Source of the DNA: Stenotrophomonas terrae
Lineage (GTDB): Bacteria; Pseudomonadota; Gammaproteobacteria; Xanthomonadales; Xanthomonadaceae
Length of the DNA: 64,000 nucleotides
NCBI RefSeq assembly: GCF_001431465.1
Contig: NZ_LDJJ01000040.1
Coordinates: 1-64,000 of the forward strand
Reading direction: 5' to 3'
Both the position numbers and the translations under genes were made by a program. The notes under the pieces were generated by a model. The model was not told where the DNA came from. It ran no database searches and was given only the letters and a program-made list of their open reading frames with translations. Shown piece after piece: positions 10,156 through 18,579 of this stretch (positions are counted from its first letter, which is position 1; each line of letters begins with the position of its first letter).

Positions 10156-11463
10156 TCAGCCCTGCGGGTGATGTCTTCCCATGCTGTCATCGCTCTCGCC
10201 ACGTGCCACCAGGGTGGTCAGGGCCAGGTCGCCGGTCACGTTCAGCGCGGTGCGGCACATGTCCAGGAAGTGGTTCACGCCCAGGATCAGTCCGATACCG
10301 GCCGGGTTGACCCCGACCATGGCGCAGATCAGCGCCACCACCGGCAGCGAGCCGGAGGGCACACCGGCGGTACCGATGCCGCCGAGGATGCAGACCACCA
10401 TCACCATGAACTGCTGGCCGATGCTCAGGTCCACGCCGAAGAACTGGGCCAGGAAGATCACCGTCACACCTTCGAACAAGGCTGTGCCGTTCTGGTTGGC
10501 GGTGGCACCAACCGTCAGAACAAAGCGCGAAACCTTGTGCGGGAAACCCATCTGGTCGGCCACCCGCAACGCGGTCGGCAAGGTGGCATTGGACGAGGCG
10601 GTGGAAAACGCCATCACCGTGGCTTCCTGGGTCTGCCGGAAGAACTGGATCGGCGAGCGCCCGGCCAGCTTCACCGCGATGCCGTAGCTGACAAACATAT
10701 GGGTGGCCAGCGCCAGCACCACCACGCCCACATAGGCGCCAAGCTTGATCAGCAGGTCAAAGCCGAAGATAGCGGCCAGATTGAACATGAAGCAGGCCAC
10801 TGCGTACGGCGCCAGGCGGATGACCAGGTTGATCAGGGTCATCGAGATCTCGAACAGACCTTCGATCGTCTTGCGCAGCGTGGCCACCTTCTCGGCCGGC
10901 GACAGCACCATGCCGATACCGAGCATCAATGCGAAGAACATCAGCGAAAGAATCTTGCCGTTGTCCGAAGCCGCGTCGATGACGTTGTCCGGCACGATCG
11001 ACAGCAGCATATCCAGGCCCTTGGGCGCGGTGCCGGCACCGGCCACTATTGCCTTGCTGCGTTCGGCGTTCTCGGCCAGCAGCTTGGCCGCCACCGCCGG
11101 ATCAACGCCCGCCCCTGGCTGGAACAGATTGACCAGCACCAGGCCGATCAATACCGCCACGCCGGACAGCACGATGGTGTAGGCCAGCGATTTCCAACCG
11201 ATGCGCCCAAGCGAACGGATGTCCCCCATCTCCGACACGCCCATCACCAGCGCCGAGAAGATCAACGGCACGATGAGCATGAAGATCAGGCTCAGGAACA
11301 GCCCGGAGACCGGCGTGGTCAGATAGGTGGTTACCGTATGCACCCAGGCCGCATCCGGACTGACAAGGTGCACGATCAGACCCAGCAGCAGGCCGACGCC
11401 GAAGCCGATCCCTATTTTCCAGTGGAACGGCATTTTGGCTGTGGTCGTTGCTGCGTTGGCCAT
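10156..11463 (-). CDS. Dicarboxylate/amino acid:cation symporter (DAACS family)
   Basis: This 435-residue inner membrane protein belongs to the DAACS (GltP/DctA) family of sodium- or proton-coupled transporters for glutamate, aspartate or C4-dicarboxylates. Many hydrophobic helices are visible. Family signatures include SLIFMLIVPLIFSALVMGV near residue 60, ATANQNGTALFEGV in the substrate and ion region, and the C-terminal NHFLDMCRTALNVTGD. The ATG at 11463 has GGAGGGAAG about 8 nt upstream. It appears to be a single gene. I cannot tell glutamate from dicarboxylate preference. Confidence 0.9.
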   Translation of the reverse strand: MANAATTTAKMPFHWKIGIGFGVGLLLGLIVHLVSPDAAWVHTVTTYLTTPVSGLFLSLIFMLIVPLIFSALVMGVSEMGDIRSLGRIGWKSLAYTIVLSGVAVLIGLVLVNLFQPGAGVDPAVAAKLLAENAERSKAIVAGAGTAPKGLDMLLSIVPDNVIDAASDNGKILSLMFFALMLGIGMVLSPAEKVATLRKTIEGLFEISMTLINLVIRLAPYAVACFMFNLAAIFGFDLLIKLGAYVGVVVLALATHMFVSYGIAVKLAGRSPIQFFRQTQEATVMAFSTASSNATLPTALRVADQMGFPHKVSRFVLTVGATANQNGTALFEGVTVIFLAQFFGVDLSIGQQFMVMVVCILGGIGTAGVPSGSLPVVALICAMVGVNPAGIGLILGVNHFLDMCRTALNVTGDLALTTLVARGESDDSMGRHHPQG

Positions 11464-11520
11464 AGGTGGGCTTCCCTCCGAGAATGGATCAGCTTAACAG
11501 ACGGTGTACAGCCGCCCTTT

Positions 11521-13197
11521 TCAGCTTTGTCCCGGATAAAGAGGGTCCAACAGCGGTTTTTCCACCACTGCGGTTTGCCGCCAACGCGGACCGGCTTTGA
11601 ACACCTCCCGCAGACGGGCGCGGGCGGCACTTACATCACCCTCGCCGCCCCAGCGTGCGCGTTGCATGCGCTGCAAGGCCTCGCGCTGGGCCGGGTCATC
11701 CAACCTGTCCAGCACCGCATCCAGGCCATCCACCCCGGCCATCGCCGCCAGAATATGCGCCACCTCGTCGAGGCTGCCGGCATCCAGCGCTCGCCGCAGA
11801 TCGGCCGTGCCGTAGGCCGAACCCGTCGCGTTGGCAACGTTGGCGCGCGTGCCTTGGACAACGACAGTCGCGCGCCGGCGCGACAGTCCCCAGATCAGGG
11901 TGGCCAGCCACAACAGGGCAAAACCCGCGGCCAGTGCAGGCCACAGCCAGTTGTTGGCCGGGTCGCCTGCAGCAGGTAGTGCTGTCGCAGACAGTGCCGG
12001 CGAACCGGCCGCCGCTGGCTGCGCCAATGGTGGTGGCAGCATGGCGTTGTTGCTGCCTTGGGCAACCTGCAGATTCAGCGCAGGCAACGCGGTGGTACGC
12101 GCCTGCCCGGCCGTCACATCCCACCACGCCATCTGGATGCCAGGCACGGTCAGCGCGCCGGTCTGCTGCGGCACGATCGAATAGCGTCGGGTCAGCTTCA
12201 ACTGCGGGCTGGCGCCGTCGAAGGTCTCATCGTATTGCGGCGGTTCGGCGAATACCTGGGCGCTGTCACCCAGCGAGGGCACCGGCAGTTCCGGGAACTG
12301 CGCCTTGGTCGCACCGCTGGCAATGGCTTCCACTTCGATGGCGATGGCCTCGCCAGTGCGTCCGCTGTTGGGCGCAGCGGTGTAGCGCAGCTGCAGGTTC
12401 TTCAGCGGCAGCCAGGGTTGCGGCGCATTGACGGGCGTGGCCCGTATCTGCAGGGTCTGGTCCGCGCCTTGGGCGCTGAGCTGGCCGTTGTCACGGCCAA
12501 AGAAATCGTCGAAGAACCCACCGGCGCCTTGACCGCTGAAGCGTGCACCGGCCAGCTGCAGCGGCCCGCTGCGTTCGGGGATCAGCAAGAAGCGCCGTTC
12601 CACCACGTTGTAGCGGCGCCCGTTGACTTCGCGTACGGAGGTACGGTCATCGCCAATGCGCTGCAGCGAAGCCGCCGCCGGTGTATCCAGTACCAGTTCG
12701 CCGGACGCCAGCTGGGTGGCGAAATACAGCCGCACTACCACCCCCACGCTCTGCTGCACGTAGGGCTGCTTGTCGTCGACCTCGGTTTCGATGAAGGCCA
12801 GCGCATTGCTGTCGCGGCTGGCCATCGGTGCCGCTTCCACCTTCACCAGCAAGGGCGTGGTGCTGGCGTTGCCAACCCGCAGGGCGGGAATATCCAGCAT
12901 GCCGGTGCGCCGCGGCGTCAGCGTCACCGCGTACTGCGCGCTGTTGCGGGTGGCGCCACCGCCCATCTGCAGTTGGCGGCTGCTGCTCTGCGCACTCAGG
13001 GTGAAGTCCGCCTGCAGCGGCGTGTAATCCGGCGCGCCGGACTGATCGGTCTCGATGGTGAGGGTGATGCTCTCGGCCTGGGTGATGCTGTCGCGATCCA
13101 GCCAGGCGCGGGTCTGTGCCTGCAGCAGGCCGCAGAAGGCCAGCAGGCTCAGCAGCAGCCAGCGCTGCAGGCGCAAGGATGGGTGGTTCTTTGTCAT
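11521..13197 (-). CDS. BatD-like protein
   Basis: This 558-residue protein resembles BatD of the Bat (Bacteroides aerotolerance) operons. A signal peptide (LLLSLLAFCGLLQA) leads into a long beta-rich periplasmic part that includes repeated LTPRRTGMLDIPAL and IVPQQTGALTVPGI motifs. One membrane helix (WLWPALAAGFALLWLATLIW) lies around residues 415-435, followed by a cytoplasmic tail. It is the last gene of the moxR-bat operon and overlaps the batB/C stop by 4 nt (ATGA), so the two are probably translationally coupled. The biochemical role is unknown. The system is linked to envelope stress tolerance in other bacteria. Confidence 0.85.
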   Translation of the reverse strand: MTKNHPSLRLQRWLLLSLLAFCGLLQAQTRAWLDRDSITQAESITLTIETDQSGAPDYTPLQADFTLSAQSSSRQLQMGGGATRNSAQYAVTLTPRRTGMLDIPALRVGNASTTPLLVKVEAAPMASRDSNALAFIETEVDDKQPYVQQSVGVVVRLYFATQLASGELVLDTPAAASLQRIGDDRTSVREVNGRRYNVVERRFLLIPERSGPLQLAGARFSGQGAGGFFDDFFGRDNGQLSAQGADQTLQIRATPVNAPQPWLPLKNLQLRYTAAPNSGRTGEAIAIEVEAIASGATKAQFPELPVPSLGDSAQVFAEPPQYDETFDGASPQLKLTRRYSIVPQQTGALTVPGIQMAWWDVTAGQARTTALPALNLQVAQGSNNAMLPPPLAQPAAAGSPALSATALPAAGDPANNWLWPALAAGFALLWLATLIWGLSRRRATVVVQGTRANVANATGSAYGTADLRRALDAGSLDEVAHILAAMAGVDGLDAVLDRLDDPAQREALQRMQRARWGGEGDVSAARARLREVFKAGPRWRQTAVVEKPLLDPLYPGQS

Positions 13198-15020
13198 CGT
13201 TTTTCCCGCATCCGTCGCTCGTACTCGAGCTGGAACTTTGCTTTCAACAAATCACCGGGTTCGTCCGGCACCCGCTGCATCCAGGCTTCAACGGCCTGCT
13301 GCTGTTCGCGCTGGGCCGGCGTCATCGCCGCTGCCACGGCACCGTCCTGCTGCTCACCTTCGCCGGCCTGTTGCTGGCGCATCGCCTCGGCCATGCGCTG
13401 GCGCTGGGCCTGGTCGGCCTGCTGCTGCCTGCCGGCATCCTCGCTCTGCGGCGGCTGCTCGCCCTTGTCCGGCGACCGGCTGCCGTCCTGCGACGGGTTC
13501 TGCTCGGCGGGCCGCTGGCCTTGTTGCGCCGGGTTCGACGGCTGGCCCGTTTGCCCATTCTGCGGCTGACCCTGTTGCCCGGATTGCTGGCCCTGCTGGC
13601 CCTGTTGGTTCTGCTGCGAAGGGTTCTGCTGCTGGCCCTGCTGCCCGGGCTGATCCTTGCCCTGCTGCGGCTTGGAAGGATTGGATTGTTTGCCCTGCTG
13701 CCCCTGCTGCCCCTGCTGCGACTTGCGCTTGCGCGCGGCATCCACCGCTGCACGGTTGGCCAGCGCATCCTGCATGCCGGGATGCGCTTTCAAGGCGCGG
13801 TCGTAGGCCTCGATGGCTTCGTCGTACTTGCCTTGGCGAGCCAGCGCATTGCCCAGGTTGTACCAGCCCTGATCGCTGTCGATGCCTTCGAACTTCTTCT
13901 GCGCGGTGGCGAAATCACCAAGCCGGTAGGCGTCAACGCCTTCGCCCAGGCGCTGGTGCTGGCGCTGATCGGCGCGTTGCCACCAACCACCCTGCTCGGC
14001 CGCCTGCGCCGGTTGCCACATCGGCAACAACAGGCACAAGGCCAGCACCGGCACTACCCGGCGTGGCCGGCGGAATGCGAACAGTGCCAACAACAGCAAG
14101 GGTGGCAACAGCCAATAACCTTCGTCCTGCCATTGCTTGCCACTGCTGGCCTGCAACTGGCGATCCTGCGCGCCGGCCTGCGGTTCGAGTACACCCAGGG
14201 CCTTCAGGTCCGCCGACGTATTGGCAATACGCTGATAGCCACCGCCACCGGCCGTGGCCAGCGCCCGCAGCGAGGTTTCATCCAGATGGGCCTGTTCGAT
14301 CGCACCGCGCGGATCGCGGTAGGACGCACCTTGCAGGCTGCCCAGACCAATCGCCGACACCCGGTAGCCCGCAACACGCAACCTGGCAGCCTCGGCCAGG
14401 GCCGCTGCGTCGGCGTGATCGGTCAACAACAGGATCTCGCCGTTGCGTGCGCCAGATTGCTTCAGCAGATCACCGGCCCACTGCAGTGCCTTGTCCGGGC
14501 GCTGGCCATCGACCGGCATAACCTCAGGTGCCAAGGCATCGAGGAACAAGGCGACATTGGCCGCATCGTCGGTCAACGGCGCGACGGTAAACGGTTCCCA
14601 GGCGAAGGCGACCAGCGCTACTTCGCCGCCTTTGCGCTCCCGTAGCAGGCTGGCCAGCTTGGCCCGTGCCTGCAGCAGCCGCGATGGCGGCAGATCGGTG
14701 GCGCGGATGCTGCTGGACAGATCCAGCACGATCACCAGCGGCGTCTTCGACTCCCATAGGGGCTGTTCAAGCTGCCGCCAACTCGGTCCCGCCAGCGCCA
14801 GCGCCGCCAGGGTCAAACCAAGCGCCACGGCAACGCTGCCCCACCAACCACGTTTGCGGCCATCACTGATCACGTGCGCGAGCAGGTGCGGATCCACCGC
14901 ATCGTGCCATCGCGCACTGCGATGACGGCGCCACCAGCCGCCAAGCACGGCGGCCGGCACCAGCAACAAGGCCCACAACCATTCCGGCCGCAGAAAATGC
15001 AGATCCTGCCAGTTGATCAT
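13194..15020 (-). CDS. BatB/BatC fusion: VWA domain plus TPR and Q/G-rich tail
   Basis: This 608-residue protein joins BatB and BatC in one chain. Two N-terminal membrane helices flank residues 10-80. A von Willebrand A domain follows with the MIDAS motif DLSSS around residue 95. A third helix (LLPPLLLLALFAF) precedes the BatC part, which has a TPR (GWYNLGNALARQGKYDEAIE). The C-terminal half is dominated by Gln, Gly and Pro (many QQGQQ runs). I chose ATG 15020, which overlaps the batA stop by ATGA. It probably works with BatA, BatD and the MoxR ATPase at the inner membrane. Confidence 0.87.
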   Translation of the reverse strand: MINWQDLHFLRPEWLWALLLVPAAVLGGWWRRHRSARWHDAVDPHLLAHVISDGRKRGWWGSVAVALGLTLAALALAGPSWRQLEQPLWESKTPLVIVLDLSSSIRATDLPPSRLLQARAKLASLLRERKGGEVALVAFAWEPFTVAPLTDDAANVALFLDALAPEVMPVDGQRPDKALQWAGDLLKQSGARNGEILLLTDHADAAALAEAARLRVAGYRVSAIGLGSLQGASYRDPRGAIEQAHLDETSLRALATAGGGGYQRIANTSADLKALGVLEPQAGAQDRQLQASSGKQWQDEGYWLLPPLLLLALFAFRRPRRVVPVLALCLLLPMWQPAQAAEQGGWWQRADQRQHQRLGEGVDAYRLGDFATAQKKFEGIDSDQGWYNLGNALARQGKYDEAIEAYDRALKAHPGMQDALANRAAVDAARKRKSQQGQQGQQGKQSNPSKPQQGKDQPGQQGQQQNPSQQNQQGQQGQQSGQQGQPQNGQTGQPSNPAQQGQRPAEQNPSQDGSRSPDKGEQPPQSEDAGRQQQADQAQRQRMAEAMRQQQAGEGEQQDGAVAAAMTPAQREQQQAVEAWMQRVPDEPGDLLKAKFQLEYERRMREKR

Positions 15021-16015
15021 GACCGCAACCCCCGCCACGCCAGTGCCAGCACACCCAGGATCAAGGCCAACCCCAAGGGCCAGGGATAGCGTTCAATCCG
15101 CGGACGAACCGCCGGCCCGGCATCTTTCACGGGTTCCAGCCGATCCAGTTCGGCATAGATTTTGACCAGCTCCTCGGTATCGCGGGCACGGAAAAAACGC
15201 CCGCCGGTTTCGCTGGCGACCTTGGTCAAGGTGGCTTCGTCAACCTGGTCATCGGCGCCGGGCAGCTGCACGCCGAACAGCGACATGCCGCCGCTGCCAC
15301 CAAAGGCGATGGTGTAAACCCGCACGCCTTCGGCCTTGGCCAGTTCGGCCGCCTTCAATGGCTCCAGTACACCTGCGGTATTGACGCCGTCGGTGAGCAC
15401 GATCACCACACGCTGGCCCTGCGGCTGCTCGCGCAGGCGCTTTACCGACAATGCAATCGCATCGCCCAATGCGGTCTCGCGCCCAGCCAACCCAACCACG
15501 CTGTCGCGCAGCTGATCACGCACGGTGGCGCGGTCGGCCGTGAGTGGCGTCAAGGCATAGGCGCGCTGGCCAAACACCAGCAGACCAATACGATCGCCTT
15601 CGCGGCGCTCGAGGAAATCCGCCAACACCGCCTTGGCGGCGGTAAGCCGGTCCACGACCTGGCCACCGAGCTGCATGTCCGGCTCGCTCATGCTGCCGGA
15701 CAGGTCCACCGCCAGCATCATCTGCCGCGCCTGCCGTGGCGGTTCGATCGGTTCACCCAGGTGTTGCGGTCGCGCCACCGCCGCACACAGGCACAGCCAT
15801 GCCAACCACAACAGCAGCATCTGCAGCACCGCCGCAGTGCGCGAGGAGGCCTGCAGTTGCAGGCGCGCAGGCTCATAGGGCACGCGCAGGGCGGCGCCGT
15901 TCTCTTCGCGCAATGGCCACAACAGCATCAACAACGGCAATGGCAAAGCCAGCCACGCCCACGGCCAGGCGAAGTTCGGCAACAGGCTCAATCCGTTTGC
16001 GAGAATGTCCTGCAT
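15017..16015 (-). CDS. BatA-like VWA-domain membrane protein
   Basis: This 332-residue protein is BatA-like. Two N-terminal helices (WLALPLPLLMLLW and LLLWLAWLCLCAAVA) precede a von Willebrand A domain whose MIDAS motif DLSGSMSEPD is complete (DxSxS), with the later GRETALGDAIALSV threonine loop and IVLTDGVNTAG. A C-terminal helix (LGLALILGVLALAW) anchors it again. It overlaps the genes on both sides: one nucleotide with DUF4381 and four with batB/C. VWA proteins of this kind are thought to be clients or partners of MoxR ATPases. Confidence 0.9.
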   Translation of the reverse strand: MQDILANGLSLLPNFAWPWAWLALPLPLLMLLWPLREENGAALRVPYEPARLQLQASSRTAAVLQMLLLWLAWLCLCAAVARPQHLGEPIEPPRQARQMMLAVDLSGSMSEPDMQLGGQVVDRLTAAKAVLADFLERREGDRIGLLVFGQRAYALTPLTADRATVRDQLRDSVVGLAGRETALGDAIALSVKRLREQPQGQRVVIVLTDGVNTAGVLEPLKAAELAKAEGVRVYTIAFGGSGGMSLFGVQLPGADDQVDEATLTKVASETGGRFFRARDTEELVKIYAELDRLEPVKDAGPAVRPRIERYPWPLGLALILGVLALAWRGLRS

Positions 16016-16467
16016 CAGCGCCGCCCAGCCATCAATTCCAGAAAACGGGCACGCGCCAGCTGACAGGCGCGTTCGACCTGCTCGCCTTCAAGCTGCGGGC
16101 GGAAACCGCCGTCCAGCAATAGCCGGCCTGCGCCACTGCTGAAATCCTTGCGCTTGCCACCGTCGAGAAAACGCAGCCATGCCTCGCCCTGCAGCTGTAC
16201 CGCCTGCGGATCCAGCTGGCGCGCCGCGCGCCGCAGCAACTCCGAGGCCGCCGCCAACTGCGCCGGCCCTTGTGCTGCGGCCTGCAGCTGCCGATCAAAC
16301 AAGGCCATCCAACGCTGCAATCTGCGCCGGCGGAGAAAATAGATCACAAGCACGGTCAGCACTACCAGCAGCACGGCGCCGATCAGCAGCCACCAGCCCG
16401 GCGCCAGTGGCCACCACCCCGGCGCGGCCGGCAGGTGCACGTCACGCAGCGGCAATTGTGCGGCCAT
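16015..16467 (-). CDS. DUF4381 family protein
   Basis: This 150-residue protein matches the small DUF4381 proteins found between DUF58 and BatA genes. It has one membrane helix (WLLIGAVLLVVLTVLVIYFL, about residues 27-46) followed by an Arg-rich stretch and a helical cytoplasmic domain with SELLRRAARQLD. It shares one nucleotide with each neighbour's stop or start codon. No enzymatic motif is seen. It is presumably a structural component of the MoxR/Bat assembly. Confidence 0.8.
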   Translation of the reverse strand: MAAQLPLRDVHLPAAPGWWPLAPGWWLLIGAVLLVVLTVLVIYFLRRRRLQRWMALFDRQLQAAAQGPAQLAAASELLRRAARQLDPQAVQLQGEAWLRFLDGGKRKDFSSGAGRLLLDGGFRPQLEGEQVERACQLARARFLELMAGRR

Positions 16468-17390
16468 CAGCCCACGCTCCTGTTCGGCGCCATGCCCAAC
16501 CAGGCATCACTGGCGTCATCGCTTAGCAGCGTGCTGACGCGGATACGACGGCCGGGCAACTGCCGGCACAATTCTTCCACCGGCCCAACCAAGGCCTCGT
16601 GCCAGGTCTGGCGCACAGCGGACGCGGTCAGGTCCAATTGCACACGACCCGACGGCGTTGCCAGTGGCAACACGCAGTGCGGCGGCGAAACTTCCAGCGG
16701 ATCGAGCAACAACACCAACTCCACTTCCACGTGCATTGCCAGCGCCGACCAGGTCGCGGCCGGCACCGCCTGCGCGCTGATCGGATCGGCCAATACCACC
16801 GCCCGCGCGCCCGGATGCAACACCCGCGCAGCCTGCTCCAATGCCAGTTGCAAACCACCGTCATCGACCGGCCGTTCGCCATACCAACGCACCAGCGCAT
16901 CCAGGGCCCGCAATACCCCGCGGGTACCACCGGCTGGCGGTACCAAGGCCTGCTGCGGAGAACCGCGCAGTGCCGCGATACGATCACCATCACGCAGTGC
17001 CGACCAAGCTGCCACCGCGCCTGCACGCGCCGCCTGCACCGACTTGAAGCGGACCCGTGTGCCGAAGTACAGGGCCGGCGCGGTATCGGCGATCAACAAG
17101 GTGACCCGTTCGCGCTCGGTCTGAAAGGTCTTGGTATGCGTGGCATCGGTACGCGCGGTCAATTTCCAGTCGATATGCCGCGCATCATCGCCGGCCACGT
17201 ATTCGCGCGACTCGGCGTATTCCATCCCGCGACCACGCAGCATGGATGCCGCGCGGCCGCTTACCGCGTAATGCCCGCGCCTGGCTTTTCTTCCGCCATT
17301 GGCCGAGCCGCGCAATGCGATCAGCTCGGCCAGTTGCGGGCGGATGCCATCCTCGGCAGCTGCTGCCGGCTTGGCTACGGGTGCCGTCAT
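16467..17390 (-). CDS. DUF58 domain-containing protein
   Basis: This 307-residue protein has the DUF58 hallmark region EYAESREYVAGDDARHIDWK (about residues 57-76). The downstream part (TFQTERERVTLLIADTAPAL) has a VWA-like fold in known members. There is no membrane segment, unlike many larger DUF58 proteins. It is the second gene of the moxR-bat operon, 67 nt after moxR, and adjoins DUF4381. Its role is inferred only from operon context with the MoxR ATPase. Confidence 0.87.
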   Translation of the reverse strand: MTAPVAKPAAAAEDGIRPQLAELIALRGSANGGRKARRGHYAVSGRAASMLRGRGMEYAESREYVAGDDARHIDWKLTARTDATHTKTFQTERERVTLLIADTAPALYFGTRVRFKSVQAARAGAVAAWSALRDGDRIAALRGSPQQALVPPAGGTRGVLRALDALVRWYGERPVDDGGLQLALEQAARVLHPGARAVVLADPISAQAVPAATWSALAMHVEVELVLLLDPLEVSPPHCVLPLATPSGRVQLDLTASAVRQTWHEALVGPVEELCRQLPGRRIRVSTLLSDDASDAWLGMAPNRSVG

Positions 17391-17457
17391 CGCCGGCCCG
17401 CCTGCGGGCGCGAGCCACGTGTCATTTCAATTGCGGCGAACGTCATCACACCCAGCC

Positions 17458-18477
17458 TCAAGGCAGGGGCACGCATTCAAGCAGGGCTGCTACCAGGCGC
17501 TCCCCATCCCAGCCTTCGGCCGCGGCCTCATAACTGGGCAGCACGCGATGGCGTAGTACATCCGCGGCGACGCCGCGGATGTCGTCCGGAGTGACATAGT
17601 CGCGGTTGGCCAACCAGGCGCGGGCACGCGCGCAGCGTTCCAGCGCGATCGAGCCACGCGGGCTTGCGCCCCAGGCGATGCGTTTGGCGAGCTTGGCGTC
17701 ATAGGCGCTGGCGTCACGCGATGCCAGCACCAGCGCAACCAGATAGCGCTCCAGCTGCGGCGCCATATGCAGTTCCAGTACTTCACGGCGCGCCTGTTCG
17801 ATTTTCTGCAGCGATATCTTCTCGATCGTCGAGGGCTGCGGCCGCATTGCGCGCAAGGCGCGCTCACGCGCCAGCCGCAGAATTTCAGTTTCGGCACTGG
17901 CATCCGGGTAGCCGATGCGCACATGCATCAGGAAGCGATCCAGCTGCGCCTCGGGCAGCGGGAAGGTGCCTTCCTGTTCGATCGGGTTCTGCGTTGCCAT
18001 CACCAGGAACACGTCCGGCAAGGGATAGGTGTTGCGGCCCACCGTTACCTGCCGCTCGCCCATCGCTTCGAGCAGGGCCGACTGCACCTTGGCCGGGGCG
18101 CGATTGATTTCGTCGGCCAGCAGGATCGGATGGAAGATGGGCCCGGCCTGGAACTCGAAACGACCTTCCTGCGAGCGCCAGATATCGGTACCGGTGAGGT
18201 CGGCGGGCAGCAGGTCCGGGGTGAACTGGATGCGCGCGAAGCTGGCATCGATCCGCGAGGCCAGCGCCCGTATGGCGGTGGTCTTGGCCAGCCCGGGCGC
18301 GCCCTCCACCAGCAGGTGGCCATCGGCCAGCAAGGCAGTCAGCAACCGGTCGACCAGCAACGACTGGCCAACGATTTCGCTGGCCAGGGCATCGCGCAAT
18401 GCAGTGAATTCCTGATGCAGGCCGCTGTCGCGGACCGGGGCATCAGCGTGGTTGGGCAGTTGGGGAGGCAGGTTCAT
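17458..18477 (-). CDS. MoxR-family AAA+ ATPase
   Basis: This 339-residue protein is a MoxR AAA+ ATPase, a chaperone-like ATPase that remodels VWA-domain partners. Walker A is GAPGLAKT (59-66), Walker B is LLADEINRAP (from 119), and sensor 1 is VMATQNPIEQEGTFPLPEAQ, typical of MoxR. It heads the operon with DUF58, DUF4381, batA, batB/C and batD, all on the minus strand with small gaps or overlaps. This is the usual organisation, so the proteins likely form one envelope-maintenance system. Confidence 0.93.
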   Translation of the reverse strand: MNLPPQLPNHADAPVRDSGLHQEFTALRDALASEIVGQSLLVDRLLTALLADGHLLVEGAPGLAKTTAIRALASRIDASFARIQFTPDLLPADLTGTDIWRSQEGRFEFQAGPIFHPILLADEINRAPAKVQSALLEAMGERQVTVGRNTYPLPDVFLVMATQNPIEQEGTFPLPEAQLDRFLMHVRIGYPDASAETEILRLARERALRAMRPQPSTIEKISLQKIEQARREVLELHMAPQLERYLVALVLASRDASAYDAKLAKRIAWGASPRGSIALERCARARAWLANRDYVTPDDIRGVAADVLRHRVLPSYEAAAEGWDGERLVAALLECVPLP

Positions 18478-18531
18478 AGGCGCAGTTTGACTGATCTACG
18501 ATGAAATGGTTCCAAACACCGGCCAGCAAAC

Positions 18532-18562
18532 GGAAAAGGGCCGCGTTTAGCGGCCCTTTTCC
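18532..18562 (-). terminator. Terminator of the pilMNOPQ operon
   Basis: A 13-bp perfect stem (GGAAAAGGGCCGC / GCGGCCCTTTTCC) with a 5-nt loop lies 18 nt beyond the pilQ stop codon. The last stem bases give a T-stretch on the minus strand. Confidence 0.85.
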
Positions 18563-18579
18563 TTAACGCTAACAAGTGC

